From the NCBI RefSeq assembly GCF_900215605.1, contig NZ_OBEL01000001.1, forward strand, positions 1,116,001-1,180,000: a stretch of DNA of 64,000 nt. The letters are read 5' to 3'. Made by a program: the position numbers and the translations under genes. Source of the DNA: Cohaesibacter gelatinilyticus (GTDB lineage: Bacteria; Pseudomonadota; Alphaproteobacteria; Rhizobiales; Cohaesibacteraceae). The notes beneath the pieces are model-generated. The model saw only the letters and a program-made list of their open reading frames with translations. It searched no databases and was not told the DNA's origin. How positions within the stretch are numbered: the first letter of the stretch is position 1; every line of letters begins with the position of its first letter. Below are positions 16,493-26,119 of the stretch, one piece after another.

Positions 16493-19400
16493 ATGAGTGA
16501 TCAGCCTCATTCCCCATCCAATATTCACGGCCATCGTTTACAGAGCGGTGGTTTTGTGAACCGTGACAAACAAGTGCGTTTTCGCTTCAATGATCGCTAT
16601 TATTACGGTTATGAAGGCGACACGTTGGCCTCAGCTTTGCTGGCCAATGGTGTTCATCTCGTAGCGCGTTCTTTCAAATATCACCGCCCGCGGGGCATCA
16701 TGGCTGCGGGTACAGAAGAGCCAAATGCCATGGTGCAATTGCATCAGGGTGTGCGTGCAGAGCCAAACCCAAAGGCAACACAAATACCGCTTTGTCATGG
16801 ATTGGTTGCCAGCAGCGTCAATGCCTGGCCATCGGTGAAATTTGATGTTCAGGCCATCAATGGTCTCTTTCATCGCTTCTTTGCAGCGGGTTTCTATTAC
16901 AAGACCTTGTTTGGCTCGCCTTGGGCCTGGCATCATGTCTTCGAGCCTATGATCCGAAAGTCTGCCGGGTGGGGTACCGCTCCAACGGGTACCGACCCGG
17001 ATTGCTATGACCATATCCATAAACATGTCGATGTTCTGGTGGTTGGCGCTGGGCCTGCTGGTTTGGCGGCAGCACGTGATGCTGCAAGTGGTGGAGCCAG
17101 AGTGATCCTTGCAGATGAGCAAGGGCGTATGGGTGGTTCGCTTCTTGGTGTGAAACGTCAAATCAACGGACAGGCTTCTGTCGATTGGGTGGAAGAGCAG
17201 ATTAAAGCGCTCTCCGAACAGAGAGAGACAACTCTACTCCCCAACACAACTGTCTTTGGCTATTACGACCAGAACTATTTGGTGGCATTGGAAAAACGCT
17301 TGAATCATAAGAACCAGCCATCCAATCGCGCAAATGTTCGGCAGCGGGTCTGGCATATCCGTGCCAAGCGTGTGATCCTTGCGACCGGCGCTCATGAACG
17401 CCCATTGGTATTTGGCGACAATGATCGTCCGGGCATCATGCTGGCAGGTGCTGTGCAAACCTATATCAATCGCTACGGGGTATTGCCGGGCAAAAAGGCT
17501 ATCCTCTTTGCCAATAACGATGGTGCCTATGAAGCCGCTCTTGATTTCAAGGCTGCTGGGGGCGATCTGGTTGCCGTCATCGATACCCGCAAAGATCCGC
17601 AAGGTCCGCTGATCCAGCAAATGCGCGAAACCGGTACGACGGTTTTGACCGGTCATGTGGTCACCAAGACCTTGGGTCAAAGTCATTTCACCGGTGTTCG
17701 TGTTGCTGCATGGGATGGTGAGAAGATCACCGGCAAGGTCGAGCAGTTTGATGCTCATCTTTTGATGATGTCAGGCGGTTGGAGCCCGGTTGTCCATCTC
17801 TTCAGTCAATCTTCAGGCAAACTTAAATATGACGATGAGAAAGCAGCCTTTGTACCTAATCTTTATGCTCCCAATCAGGATGCTGTCTCAATCGGTGGCG
17901 CCAATGGCGATTTCACGTTGGCCGAATGTCTGCGTTCAGGCAGCCGGGAAGGGGTGAAAGCAGCCGTACACGCTGGCTTTGAAGATCGTAAATCCGCCCG
18001 ACGCTTCACGGTAGAAGAGCCTGAAGTTGGAAATCCAGACCCAAGTTGGTTGATTCCGTCTGAAAAGCCGGTTGGTCAGAGCAAGGCAAAGCATTTTGTT
18101 GACTATCAGAACGATTCAACCGCGGCTGATATTCAGCTGGCCGCGCGAGAAGGCTTCCGGTCAGTCGAACATATGAAGCGCTATACGCTGACAGGCTTTG
18201 GGACCGATCAGGGTAAAACCGGTAATATCAATGGTCTGGCAATTCTGGCGCAAGCCATTGAGAGCTCGATCCCGGAAACCGGTACCACCACCTTCCGCCC
18301 ACCTTATACTCCGGTGACCTTTGGTGCGCTGGCTGGGCGGGAGATTGGTGATCTGTCTGATCCGATCCGCACAACACCAATTCATTCGGCTCATGTTGAA
18401 GCAGGCGCGGAGTTTGAGAATGTCGGCCAATGGAAGCGTCCGTGGTTCTATGCCCAAGGCGATGAGGATATGCATGCCGCGACAAGACGTGAATGCAAAG
18501 CTGTTCGCACATCCGTTGGCATGATGGATGCTTCGACCCTTGGTAAGATCGATATTCAGGGACCAGATGCAGCAGAATTCATCAATCGTTTCTACACCAA
18601 TGTATTCCTCAAACTGGGCGTCGGCAAATGTCGTTATGGTGTCATGTGTGGTGAAGATGGCATGGTGTTTGATGATGGGGTAACCAGCCGCATCAGCGAA
18701 AATCACTTCCATATGACGACCACCACTGGCGGTGCCGCTCATGTGATGGATTGGTTGGAAGAATATCTGCAAACCGAGTGGCCTGAATTGCAGGTCCATT
18801 GCACATCTGTCACGGAAGAATGGTCCTGTATCGCTATCAATGGCCCGATGGCACGCAAGGTGATGGAAGCGCTGAACCCGGATGTGGATTGGTCCAATGA
18901 CGCCTTCCCATTCATGACCTGGCAAGAACAGACCATTGGTGGCGTTCCCGCTCGGATTTTCCGTATCTCCTTTACCGGCGAATTGTCCTTCGAGATCAAT
19001 GTACCATCCCGCTATGGTCTGGCACTTTGGAAAGCGGTGGTCGAAGCCGGAATGCCTTATGACATCACGCCATATGGTACCGAGACCATGCATATTTTGC
19101 GTGCAGAAAAGGGTTACATCATCACCGGCCAGGATACTGATGGCTCTCTGACGCCACAGGATCTGGATATGGATTGGATCGTCTCCAAGAAGAAGAAGGA
19201 CTTCATTGGCAAGCGGTCCTACAGCCGCGAAGATACGTCTCGTACGGATCGCAAACAGCTCGTCGGCTTGCTGACGGAAGATCCAAATTTCGTGCTGGAA
19301 GAGGGTGCTCAAATCCTGGAAGACCCGGATGCACCGACGCCAATACCGATGCTTGGCCATGTGACGTCATCCTATTGGAGTGAAGCTCTTGGTCATTCCA

Positions 19401-19537
19401 TCGCCATGGCGGTGGTAAAGGATGGCTTCAATCGGAAAGGTGAGCAGCTGCATACCTTCTCGTTGGGCAATTGGCAAAAGGTGACTGTGGTCGATCCAGT
19501 ATTCTATGACAAGGAAGGAGCCCGCCGCGATGGCTGA
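16493..19537 (+). CDS. soxA: Sarcosine oxidase alpha subunit SoxA
   Basis: SoxA is the largest subunit and carries NAD+ and the tetrahydrofolate-linked domain. The 1014-residue protein has an N-terminal 2Fe-2S-like fold region (about 20-100, with SFKYHRPRGI), a pyridine-nucleotide binding region with VVGAGPAGLAAARDAASG near 183, and a C-terminal aminomethyltransferase (GcvT-like) domain (about 620-1000) where formaldehyde from demethylation is captured by tetrahydrofolate. Length and order are standard. Its stop overlaps the soxG start by eight bases. Confidence 0.96.
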   Translation: MSDQPHSPSNIHGHRLQSGGFVNRDKQVRFRFNDRYYYGYEGDTLASALLANGVHLVARSFKYHRPRGIMAAGTEEPNAMVQLHQGVRAEPNPKATQIPLCHGLVASSVNAWPSVKFDVQAINGLFHRFFAAGFYYKTLFGSPWAWHHVFEPMIRKSAGWGTAPTGTDPDCYDHIHKHVDVLVVGAGPAGLAAARDAASGGARVILADEQGRMGGSLLGVKRQINGQASVDWVEEQIKALSEQRETTLLPNTTVFGYYDQNYLVALEKRLNHKNQPSNRANVRQRVWHIRAKRVILATGAHERPLVFGDNDRPGIMLAGAVQTYINRYGVLPGKKAILFANNDGAYEAALDFKAAGGDLVAVIDTRKDPQGPLIQQMRETGTTVLTGHVVTKTLGQSHFTGVRVAAWDGEKITGKVEQFDAHLLMMSGGWSPVVHLFSQSSGKLKYDDEKAAFVPNLYAPNQDAVSIGGANGDFTLAECLRSGSREGVKAAVHAGFEDRKSARRFTVEEPEVGNPDPSWLIPSEKPVGQSKAKHFVDYQNDSTAADIQLAAREGFRSVEHMKRYTLTGFGTDQGKTGNINGLAILAQAIESSIPETGTTTFRPPYTPVTFGALAGREIGDLSDPIRTTPIHSAHVEAGAEFENVGQWKRPWFYAQGDEDMHAATRRECKAVRTSVGMMDASTLGKIDIQGPDAAEFINRFYTNVFLKLGVGKCRYGVMCGEDGMVFDDGVTSRISENHFHMTTTTGGAAHVMDWLEEYLQTEWPELQVHCTSVTEEWSCIAINGPMARKVMEALNPDVDWSNDAFPFMTWQEQTIGGVPARIFRISFTGELSFEINVPSRYGLALWKAVVEAGMPYDITPYGTETMHILRAEKGYIITGQDTDGSLTPQDLDMDWIVSKKKKDFIGKRSYSREDTSRTDRKQLVGLLTEDPNFVLEEGAQILEDPDAPTPIPMLGHVTSSYWSEALGHSIAMAVVKDGFNRKGEQLHTFSLGNWQKVTVVDPVFYDKEGARRDG

Positions 19538-20132
19538 GCAAATTCAGGAAATCACCCTAGAGGCTCGCTCCCCTTTGACGGATCTGGCAGCCCGAATGGC
19601 AAATGCGTCCTCTGATCAGGTAAAACTGACCGAGGTCCCATTCAGGACACAGCTCACTTTGCGTGGGAATGCTGACGAGAAAGCTTTTGCTGATGGCGTG
19701 AAGCGAGCTTTGGGTGTGGCGCTGCCAATCAAAGCCAATACAGCCAATTCAAAAGGTGAGATCGACATCCTCTGGATGGGGCCCGATGAGTGGCTTATTC
19801 TGGCACCTGAGGGCGAAGCAACACGCTTGATGTCGACGCTCAAGGTCATGTTGTCAGATCAGTTCATCGCCCTTGTCGATATCTCTGATAATCGCACGAT
19901 GCTGACCCTCTCAGGATCAGCCAGTTGGGATGTTCTCAATAAAGGCGCGCATCTGGATTTCCATCCTCGATCCTGGAAAAAGGGCATGATAGCCCAATCC
20001 ACTTATGGGCGGGCACAGGTTATATTCTGGCAATCTGGAAATGAGCCGGAATTTCGACTGCTCGTGCGTAATTCCTTTGCCGAATATCTCGCCACATTTC
20101 TGATGGATGCCATGGCGGAGTTTGCGAACTGA
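19530..20132 (+). CDS. soxG: Sarcosine oxidase gamma subunit SoxG
   Basis: SoxG is the fourth subunit of the tetrameric sarcosine oxidase. The 200-residue protein begins MAEQIQEITLEARSPL and contains WMGPDEWLILAPEG and DISDNRTMLTLSG, both characteristic of the family. The frame is open eight codons further upstream inside soxA, but the ATG at 19530 has the AAGGAG-type site of the soxA end ahead of it and gives the expected N-terminus, so it is preferred. The gene is followed by a strong terminator shared with folD on the other strand. Confidence 0.94.
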   Translation: MAEQIQEITLEARSPLTDLAARMANASSDQVKLTEVPFRTQLTLRGNADEKAFADGVKRALGVALPIKANTANSKGEIDILWMGPDEWLILAPEGEATRLMSTLKVMLSDQFIALVDISDNRTMLTLSGSASWDVLNKGAHLDFHPRSWKKGMIAQSTYGRAQVIFWQSGNEPEFRLLVRNSFAEYLATFLMDAMAEFAN

Positions 20133-20171
20133 ATACACCTTAAGAAAATCTTGGTGTGAACTCATGATATG

Positions 20172-20206
20172 AAAAAGGCCTGACATTTTGCTGTGTCAGG
20201 CCTTTT
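20172..20206. terminator. Bidirectional terminator between soxG and folD
   Basis: A hairpin with arms AAAAGGCCTGACA and TGTCAGGCCTTTT is separated by a loop of about 7 bases. The A-run on one side and T-run on the other make it work in both directions, serving soxG (+) and folD (-), which converge here. Confidence 0.9.
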
Positions 20207-20229
20207 CGATGTGTGAAGATTTGCGCAGC

Positions 20230-21159
20230 TTATGCTGCTTCTACTTCCGCCAGAAGGGCGGCAAAGTCCAAATCACTCAAGCCAGCTGCGCGACGCGCTG
20301 CAGTCAGAGTATTTGCCATCAAAAGAGCAATTGTCATGGGGCCAACACCACCGGGAACTGGTGTAATGGAACCAGCGCGCTCAACGGCACTGTCATAGTC
20401 GACATCGCCGACAAGACGAGTCTTGCCTTCACCGCGCTCTGGTGCGTCAATGCGATTGATACCAACGTCAATGACGCATGCGCCTTCCTTGATCCAATCA
20501 CCCTTGACCATCTGAGGACGACCAACCGCGGCAACCACGATGTCTGCTCCACGAACCACCTCAGGTAGATCCTTGGTGCGGCTGTGAGCGATGGTGACGG
20601 TGCAGCTTTCAGCCAGAAGCAGTGCCGCCATTGGTTTGCCAACGATATTGGAGCGGCCAATGACAACGGCATTTTTGCCAGAAAGATTGCCCAATACGCG
20701 CTTTGCCAAGATCAAAGAGCCAGCAGGGGTGCAGGGCACCAAAGCCTTGTCACGTTCACCAGCTGTCAGCAGGCCGACATTGATCGGGTGGAAGCCATCA
20801 ACGTCCTTGTCAGGACGGATCAGGTTCAACACCTTGGATTCGTTGATATGGTTTGGCAGAGGAAGTTGAACGAGAATACCGTGAATGGCGTCGTCAGTAT
20901 TCAGCTTTTCGATCAGAACTAGCAGGTCTGCTTCAGGCGTGTCCTCAGGCAGAGTGTGCTGAACAGAGTGGAAATTACACTCCTTGGCAGCTTTGCCTTT
21001 TGAGGCAACATAAACCTTGCTGGCTGGATCTTCGCCCACAATCACCACGGCAATACCGGGGACAATTTTGGTCTCATCAATCAGCTTCTTGGCTTCAACT
21101 GCGATTTTGTCACGGAGGTCGGCGGCAATGGACTTGCCATCAATGCGCTCGGCGGTCAT
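20230..21159 (-). CDS. folD: Bifunctional methylene-THF dehydrogenase / methenyl-THF cyclohydrolase FolD
   Basis: FolD converts 5,10-methylene-tetrahydrofolate to 10-formyl-tetrahydrofolate with NADP+. The 309-residue protein has the YVASK catalytic motif near residue 50, the VQLPLP loop, [11 protein letters not shown] for the dinucleotide fold, and the terminal [18 protein letters not shown] signature. The frame is open upstream, but the ATG at 21159 ([12 protein letters not shown]) gives the family's N-terminus, so the extra 42 codons are excluded. It lies about 95 bases after fhs on the same strand and is convergent with the sarcosine oxidase operon whose product it uses. Confidence 0.96.
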   Translation of the reverse strand: MTAERIDGKSIAADLRDKIAVEAKKLIDETKIVPGIAVVIVGEDPASKVYVASKGKAAKECNFHSVQHTLPEDTPEADLLVLIEKLNTDDAIHGILVQLPLPNHINESKVLNLIRPDKDVDGFHPINVGLLTAGERDKALVPCTPAGSLILAKRVLGNLSGKNAVVIGRSNIVGKPMAALLLAESCTVTIAHSRTKDLPEVVRGADIVVAAVGRPQMVKGDWIKEGACVIDVGINRIDAPERGEGKTRLVGDVDYDSAVERAGSITPVPGGVGPMTIALLMANTLTAARRAAGLSDLDFAALLAEVEAA

Positions 21160-21253
21160 GGGACGAGGTCTCTTCAATTGGAGGGAACAAGAACCGGGCG
21201 TTGCCGAAATGGCATCACGCCCGGCCCAAATCATGTGCATTCTAATAGCGGGA

Positions 21254-22924
21254 TCAGAATAATCCTTCAATCTCGCCTTTAGCATTTAGGTGGATAGATT
21301 CAGCGGCAGGTTTACGCGGCAAACCTGGCATGGTCATGATTTCACCGCAAATGACGACGATGAAGCCAGCACCCGCTGACAAACGAACTTCACGAATTGG
21401 CATTGAATGGCCAGTCGGTGCACCGCGAAGATCCGGGTCGGTCGAGAAACTGTACTGGGTTTTTGCCATACAAACAGGCAGCTTGCCAAAGCCTTGGTCT
21501 TCCCATTGTTTCAACTGGTTACGGACTTTCTTATCGGCCAATACCTCTTCTGCGCGGTAGATGCGTTTGGCGATGGTGGAGATTTTCTCCATCAATGGCA
21601 GTTCGTCTTGGTAAAGTGGTGCAAACTGAGAGGTGCCACTTTCAGCGAGTTCAACGACTTTCTCTGCTAATTCTGTCGCACCAGCAGAACCATTTGCCCA
21701 ATGTTTGGAGATGATGGCTTGAGCACCTTTTTCCTCGACATAGTCTTTAATGGCTTGGATTTCGGCATCGCTATCCCCAATAATATGGTTGATAGCCACC
21801 ACTGCAGGCACACCAAACTGGCGCACATTCTCGATATGGCGACCAAGATTGGAGCAGCCTTTTTCCACCGCATTGACATTCTCAATGCCCAGATCACCCT
21901 TGGCAACACCACCGTTCATTTTCAATGCACGGATGGTTGCGACGATAACCGCCGCATCTGGCTTTAGTCCAGCCTTGCGACATTTGATGTCAAAGAATTT
22001 CTCCGCACCAAGGTCTGCACCAAAACCTGCTTCGGTGACGACATAATCAGCCAGTTTCAAAGCTGTCTTGGTCGCGACAACTGAGTTACAGCCATGGGCA
22101 ATATTGGCGAAAGGACCACCGTGAACAAAAGCTGGATTGTTTTCCAGTGTCTGTACAAGGTTTGGCTGCATGGCTTGCTGCAGGAGCACGGTCATGGCAC
22201 CGTCGGCACCAATGTCACGGCAATAAACCGGACTACGGTCTCGACGATAGCCGATGATGATATCGCCCAGGCGCTTTTGCAGATCTTCAAGGTCGTCCGC
22301 AAGGCAAAGGATGGCCATGACTTCGGACGCCACAGTGATGTCAAATCCTGCTTCACGTGGGAAGCCATTGACCACGCCACCCAAAGAAGTCGTGATTGTG
22401 CGCAAGGAGCGGTCATTCATATCAAGAACGCGACGCCAGGTAACCCGACGGCTATCAATTTCCTGGGCATTGTCCCAATAGATATGGTTGTCGATCATTG
22501 CAGACAGCAGGTTATGGGCGGAGGTGATGGCATGGAAATCACCTGTGAAATGCAAATTCATGCTTTCCATGGGTACGACTTGTGCATGGCCGCCACCCGC
22601 GGCGCCACCTTTCATGCCAAAGCATGGACCAAGAGAGGCCTCGCGTAGACAAACAGCGGCATTTTTGCCGATTGCATTGAGTGCATCACCCAGGCCAACT
22701 GTGGTTGTCGTTTTACCTTCACCAGCCGGAGTAGGGCTGATTGCGGTCACAAGAATCAGCTTACCATCCTCTTTCTCAGCCAGTGATTTGATAAATTCTT
22801 CCGAAATTTTGGCTTTATCATGCCCAAAGGGTAGAAGATGGTCGGAGGGAATATCCAATCGCTCACCAATTTCCTGAATCGGTTTGAGCTTCGCCGCACG
22901 GGCTATTTCGATATCACTGGCCAC
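21254..22924 (-). CDS. fhs: Formate-tetrahydrofolate ligase Fhs
   Basis: Fhs joins formate to tetrahydrofolate at the expense of ATP, giving 10-formyl-tetrahydrofolate, and can run in reverse. The 556-residue protein has the P-loop [18 protein letters not shown] near residue 65 and the conserved [15 protein letters not shown] segment. The start is GTG at 22924, five bases after AAGGAGG; an overlapping ATG two bases upstream is out of frame. With folD it forms a formate/10-formyl-THF module next to sarcosine oxidase, suggesting disposal of methyl carbon as formate or supply to purine synthesis. Confidence 0.96.
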   Translation of the reverse strand: MASDIEIARAAKLKPIQEIGERLDIPSDHLLPFGHDKAKISEEFIKSLAEKEDGKLILVTAISPTPAGEGKTTTTVGLGDALNAIGKNAAVCLREASLGPCFGMKGGAAGGGHAQVVPMESMNLHFTGDFHAITSAHNLLSAMIDNHIYWDNAQEIDSRRVTWRRVLDMNDRSLRTITTSLGGVVNGFPREAGFDITVASEVMAILCLADDLEDLQKRLGDIIIGYRRDRSPVYCRDIGADGAMTVLLQQAMQPNLVQTLENNPAFVHGGPFANIAHGCNSVVATKTALKLADYVVTEAGFGADLGAEKFFDIKCRKAGLKPDAAVIVATIRALKMNGGVAKGDLGIENVNAVEKGCSNLGRHIENVRQFGVPAVVAINHIIGDSDAEIQAIKDYVEEKGAQAIISKHWANGSAGATELAEKVVELAESGTSQFAPLYQDELPLMEKISTIAKRIYRAEEVLADKKVRNQLKQWEDQGFGKLPVCMAKTQYSFSTDPDLRGAPTGHSMPIREVRLSAGAGFIVVICGEIMTMPGLPRKPAAESIHLNAKGEIEGLF

Positions 22925-23341
22925 ATTTGCCTCCTTACAGGTGTTTTCTTTATTGGGTCTCTTTTTGAGTTTAAAAACTCTAAGACTTTAGACTAGCTTT
23001 GAGCAAGCCATGATTGATCAAGATCATGTAACCTTAACTTTTTCTCCTGCTCAGCTTCAGAACAAATCCGACTGAATTGCAGCAGGCGATGTCGCATTTT
23101 GTTGGTGTGATAGCCTTTCACATTCCTCATGATGAGATCGTATTCTGTCATGATGCTATGCATTTCGGGTATTTTGTATCCAATTTGCTTGCCAGTCGGT
23201 GATTTGCTGATATATGACGAATAAATCATCATTTTGCTTGAAGGCGCGCAGCCCCCAATCATTCGGGATATCTGCACCTTCATCCCCACCAATCTCAATG
23301 CGGCTCGAAAACCGAGCGCATCATATTAGAGGACGAGATTT
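22925..23341. other. Divergent intergenic region between fhs and the saccharopine-dehydrogenase-like gene
   Basis: This 417-base stretch should hold the promoters of fhs (-) and the gene at 23342 (+). It is AT-rich near fhs. A minus-strand frame from an ATG at 23283 to 22993 could encode about 96 residues with no recognisable domain (it ends in a charged helix-like stretch near EAEQEKKLRLHDLDQSW); I treat it as unproven. No riboswitch consensus was recognised. Confidence 0.5.
22993..23283 (-). CDS. Unproven hypothetical small protein
   Basis: A minus-strand frame of about 96 codons starts at an ATG and lies 68 bases upstream of the fhs start codon, in the same direction. The product is Met- and Lys-rich with a charged C-terminal helix and no known motif. 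No strong ribosome-binding site is visible. It may be real and co-transcribed with fhs, or it may be chance in a leader region. Confidence 0.25.
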   Translation of the reverse strand: MKVQISRMIGGCAPSSKMMIYSSYISKSPTGKQIGYKIPEMHSIMTEYDLIMRNVKGYHTNKMRHRLLQFSRICSEAEQEKKLRLHDLDQSWLAQS

Positions 23342-24499
23342 ATGGCGCGCATTCATTGGCTTGGAGCCGGACTGTCATCTGTTCCCGGAATTCGCCGTCT
23401 GATTCAGGAAGGCCGAACCATCACTTTGTGGAACCGCACGGTTGCCAAAGCTGAGCGGGCCGTCAATGGGCTGGAAGGTGATTTTGATGTAAAAGCCTTC
23501 TCGTTGGATGCTTTGGCTGAAGCCGTGCAGGGTGGTGACGTGGTTGTCTCGATGCTCCCGGCGACGATGCATATTGCGGTGGCTGAGCTGTGCCTCGACA
23601 AAGGCGTTAATTTCGTGTCATCAAGCTATATCAGCCCGGAAATGAGCGCTCTTGGCGACAAGGCCAAAGCAGCGAACCTTGTATTCGTCAATGAAGTAGG
23701 GCTCGATCCTGGCCTTGATCATCTGCTGGCCCATCTTCTGATGGCTGATTATAAAGGCTCTGCGGCCTTTGATGCTTCCAACAGTCATGACTTTCGTTCC
23801 TATTGTGGTGGTTTTCCAGCTATCGCTAATGACTTCCGGTACAAATTCAGCTGGTCTCCGCTTGGTGTTCTGAAAGCTCTGAAAAGTCCTGCTCAGTCCA
23901 TTCTTGGTGGCGATGTGGTTCAGACTCAGAAGCCATGGGATGCCATTGCGGACTTTGAAGTTACTTTCCCATCGGGTAGTGAAACTTTCCAGTCCTATCC
24001 GAACCGCGACTCTCTTCCATTCCTGGATGACTATGGCTTTGACAAAGATTGGAACATGAACACTTTTGTACGCGGCACACTGCGTCTGAATGGCTGGTCT
24101 GATGCTTGGGCGGACATCTTCAATTTCGTTGAAAATGAAATTGCCGGTCCTGATGGAGAAGAGAAGCTCACCGAACTCTCCGAAGAGCTTTGGAATAATC
24201 ACTCATATGATGAAGGGGAACCAGATCGCGTGGTTCTGGTTGTCGACATGAAAGCATCCAAGGACGGCCGAGCTGTTTGGCACAAATCATATGCTCTGGA
24301 CGCCCGTGGCAACGATGATGCTTCTGCCATGGCACGCTTGGTCTCTATTCCAGTGAGCCTTGCCATTGAAGCGGTTCTTGATGGCAAGATGGAGGCTGGT
24401 GTTCAGGCTGCTCCCAGTAATCCAGCTATCATTGAAAACTGGTTCGCGGAACTGTCCAAATATGGTGATGACTTTCATCTGACCGACAATCTGGTATAA
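23342..24499 (+). CDS. Saccharopine dehydrogenase-like protein, copy 1
   Basis: The 385-residue protein belongs to the saccharopine dehydrogenase (LYS9-type) family. Residues 1-30 form a dinucleotide fold (HWLGAGLSSVPGIRRL), followed by SMLPATMH, FVSSSYISPEM and NEVGLDPGLDH, and the C-terminal domain has SYCGGFPA, YKFSWSPLGVL and YPNRDSLPF. These motifs closely follow eukaryotic saccharopine reductase, which interconverts saccharopine with glutamate and aminoadipate semialdehyde. A role in lysine breakdown is plausible, but no lysine-ketoglutarate reductase gene is seen nearby. A close paralogue follows 340 bases downstream. The start is ATG with a GAGG-type site (gaggacgagattt). Confidence 0.85.
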   Translation: MARIHWLGAGLSSVPGIRRLIQEGRTITLWNRTVAKAERAVNGLEGDFDVKAFSLDALAEAVQGGDVVVSMLPATMHIAVAELCLDKGVNFVSSSYISPEMSALGDKAKAANLVFVNEVGLDPGLDHLLAHLLMADYKGSAAFDASNSHDFRSYCGGFPAIANDFRYKFSWSPLGVLKALKSPAQSILGGDVVQTQKPWDAIADFEVTFPSGSETFQSYPNRDSLPFLDDYGFDKDWNMNTFVRGTLRLNGWSDAWADIFNFVENEIAGPDGEEKLTELSEELWNNHSYDEGEPDRVVLVVDMKASKDGRAVWHKSYALDARGNDDASAMARLVSIPVSLAIEAVLDGKMEAGVQAAPSNPAIIENWFAELSKYGDDFHLTDNLV

Positions 24500-24527
24500 C
24501 CTCGGAAATTCAAGCGATTGAATTGAT

Positions 24528-24560
24528 CAAGAAGCGCAGCTCAGAGAGTTGCGCTTCTTG
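24528..24560 (+). terminator. Hairpin after saccharopine-dehydrogenase-like copy 1
   Basis: Arms CAAGAAGCGCA and TGCGCTTCTTG enclose an 11-base loop and are followed by TGATTT. The U-run is short, so termination may be partial. It separates the two tandem paralogues, suggesting the second has its own promoter. Confidence 0.6.
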
Positions 24561-24837
24561 TGATTTACGCGCGTTTCCGACAGCGAATTTCGAGAATGTG
24601 ATTGCTGTCGTGCTGTTAAGTTTGCGAAATTTGGCAGTCGCATGGCATTTTCCCACACCAGCAAAACGGCGAAATGCGCGCCTTGTAGGATGCCGACCCG
24701 CAAACTGTCCGGACCTGTTCGGCAATTTGCCGAGACCGATGACAGGCTGCCTTGCATTCACTACCATTTTTCATAACCCTAGGGAAACATTTGATTTTCC
24801 GGCGCTGTTGGGATTGCGCCGTTGAGGGAGATGAAAC
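24561..24837. other. Probable promoter/operator region of saccharopine-dehydrogenase-like copy 2
   Basis: This non-coding stretch between the paralogues contains a small perfect inverted repeat CGGCAA-T-TTGCCG at 24720-24732 about 105 bases before the next start, which may be an operator. No protein is credible here. A GAGGGAGATGAAAC segment just before 24838 is the ribosome-binding site of copy 2. Confidence 0.4.
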
Positions 24838-26016
24838 ATGGCACATATCCATTGGCTTGGAGCGGGACTGGCCTCGGTCCCCGGTATTCGTCGGTTAATC
24901 ACGCAAGGTCACTCTCTGACCCTTTGGGAGAGAGACGTGCCAAAGGCCTTGGAAGCAGTTGAAGGCCTGAGCGGGAACTACGCGATCAAGGAAGCTTTGG
25001 ATGGGGCTTTGGAAGCTGATATTGAAGCTGGTGATGTCATTGTCTCCATGCTACCTGCAGCATTTCATCCGACCATTGCAAAGATGTGCCTCAGCAAGAA
25101 AGCGCACTTTGTTTCCTCCAGCTATATAAGCCCTGACATGAATGCGTTGAGTGACGAAGCAACGAGACAAGGCCTTTGCTTTGTCAATGAAGTGGGGCTT
25201 GATCCTGGCCTTGATCATCTCTTTGCTCATCTCTTGATGCAGGATTATCAGGAAAGTCCGGTCTTCGATAAACAGAATGACCATGACTTCCGCTCCTATT
25301 GCGGTGGCTTTCCTGCTGTTGCCAATGATTTCAAATACAAGTTCAGCTGGTCTCCACTCGGTGTTTTGAAGGCGCTTGCCTCTCCCGCAAAAGCTCTGTT
25401 GAAGGGCGAAGTTGCCGAGGTGCAGCGCCCTTGGGATGCAGTGGAGGATTATGTTGTTCACTCAGCTCAGGGGAGTGAGATATTTCAATCCTATCCAAAC
25501 CGGGATTCGCTGCCATTCATGGCGGAATATGGCTTTGAAAAAGACTGGAATGTCAGCCAGTTTGTACGCGGAACGCTGCGCCTGAACGGCTGGGCCGAAG
25601 CTTGGGCAGATGTGTTTGAAGCAGTAAGCAATGCGAACAAGCCTGAAGGTGAAGCGGAGCTGGCAAAACTCAGTGATCGCCTCTGGGCCGATCATGCCTA
25701 TGAGCCACATGAGGCCGACCGTGTCGTTCTGTCTGTTGAACTGAAAGTCACAAGAGATGGAAAGGTCATCTGGCATCAGTCCAAACTGTTGGACAGCTTT
25801 GGCAATGCCGAAGACAGTGCCATGGGGCGTCTTGTCTCAATTCCTGTGAGCCTTGCAACGGAAGCCGTTCTGGATGGAAAACTATCCAGTGGCGTTCAGC
25901 CTGCACCTCATGACCGGTCTCTGATCCTGCCATGGCTGGAAGAGCTGGCGCGTCACGAAGATCATGTCCAACATATTGATCATCTGAACATGGCAGGATC
26001 CCTGGCTGCAGAATAA
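24838..26016 (+). CDS. Saccharopine dehydrogenase-like protein, copy 2
   Basis: The 392-residue protein is a paralogue of the preceding gene along its whole length, sharing HWLGAGL-SVPGIRRLI, FVSSSYISP, FVNEVGLDPGLDH, HDFRSYCGGFPA, KFSWSPLGVLKAL and SYPNRDSLPF. Differences are spread through the dinucleotide domain and the middle (residues 40-70 and 140-150), fitting an old duplication with some divergence rather than a recent copy. The start ATG follows GAGGGAG. A strong terminator follows. The two may form a heteromer or act on different substrates; the enzymatic activity is inferred from the family. Confidence 0.85.
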   Translation: MAHIHWLGAGLASVPGIRRLITQGHSLTLWERDVPKALEAVEGLSGNYAIKEALDGALEADIEAGDVIVSMLPAAFHPTIAKMCLSKKAHFVSSSYISPDMNALSDEATRQGLCFVNEVGLDPGLDHLFAHLLMQDYQESPVFDKQNDHDFRSYCGGFPAVANDFKYKFSWSPLGVLKALASPAKALLKGEVAEVQRPWDAVEDYVVHSAQGSEIFQSYPNRDSLPFMAEYGFEKDWNVSQFVRGTLRLNGWAEAWADVFEAVSNANKPEGEAELAKLSDRLWADHAYEPHEADRVVLSVELKVTRDGKVIWHQSKLLDSFGNAEDSAMGRLVSIPVSLATEAVLDGKLSSGVQPAPHDRSLILPWLEELARHEDHVQHIDHLNMAGSLAAE

Positions 26017-26058
26017 GAAAATCTTCCCTGATCGGATGCTTGTCAATTTGGACAAGAG

Positions 26059-26094
26059 AAAAGGCAGTGTTGCAAGTCAGCACTGCCTTTTTTG
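26059..26094 (+). terminator. Terminator after saccharopine-dehydrogenase-like copy 2
   Basis: Arms AAGGCAGTG and CACTGCCTT flank an 11-base loop and are followed by a T-run. The preceding A-run allows some function for the opposite strand, where the U32 gene ends at 26120. Confidence 0.88.
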
Positions 26095-26119
26095 TTCACT
26101 TTCACTAGGACACAAACCG

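Noticed and set aside
18161-19360. 399-codon minus-strand frame inside soxA
   Set aside because: It overlaps a fully supported 1014-residue sarcosine oxidase subunit and shows no recognisable motif.
24500-24837. Coding region between the two saccharopine-dehydrogenase-like genes
   Set aside because: The frames there lack motifs and a ribosome-binding site; the stretch is better explained by a terminator and a promoter.
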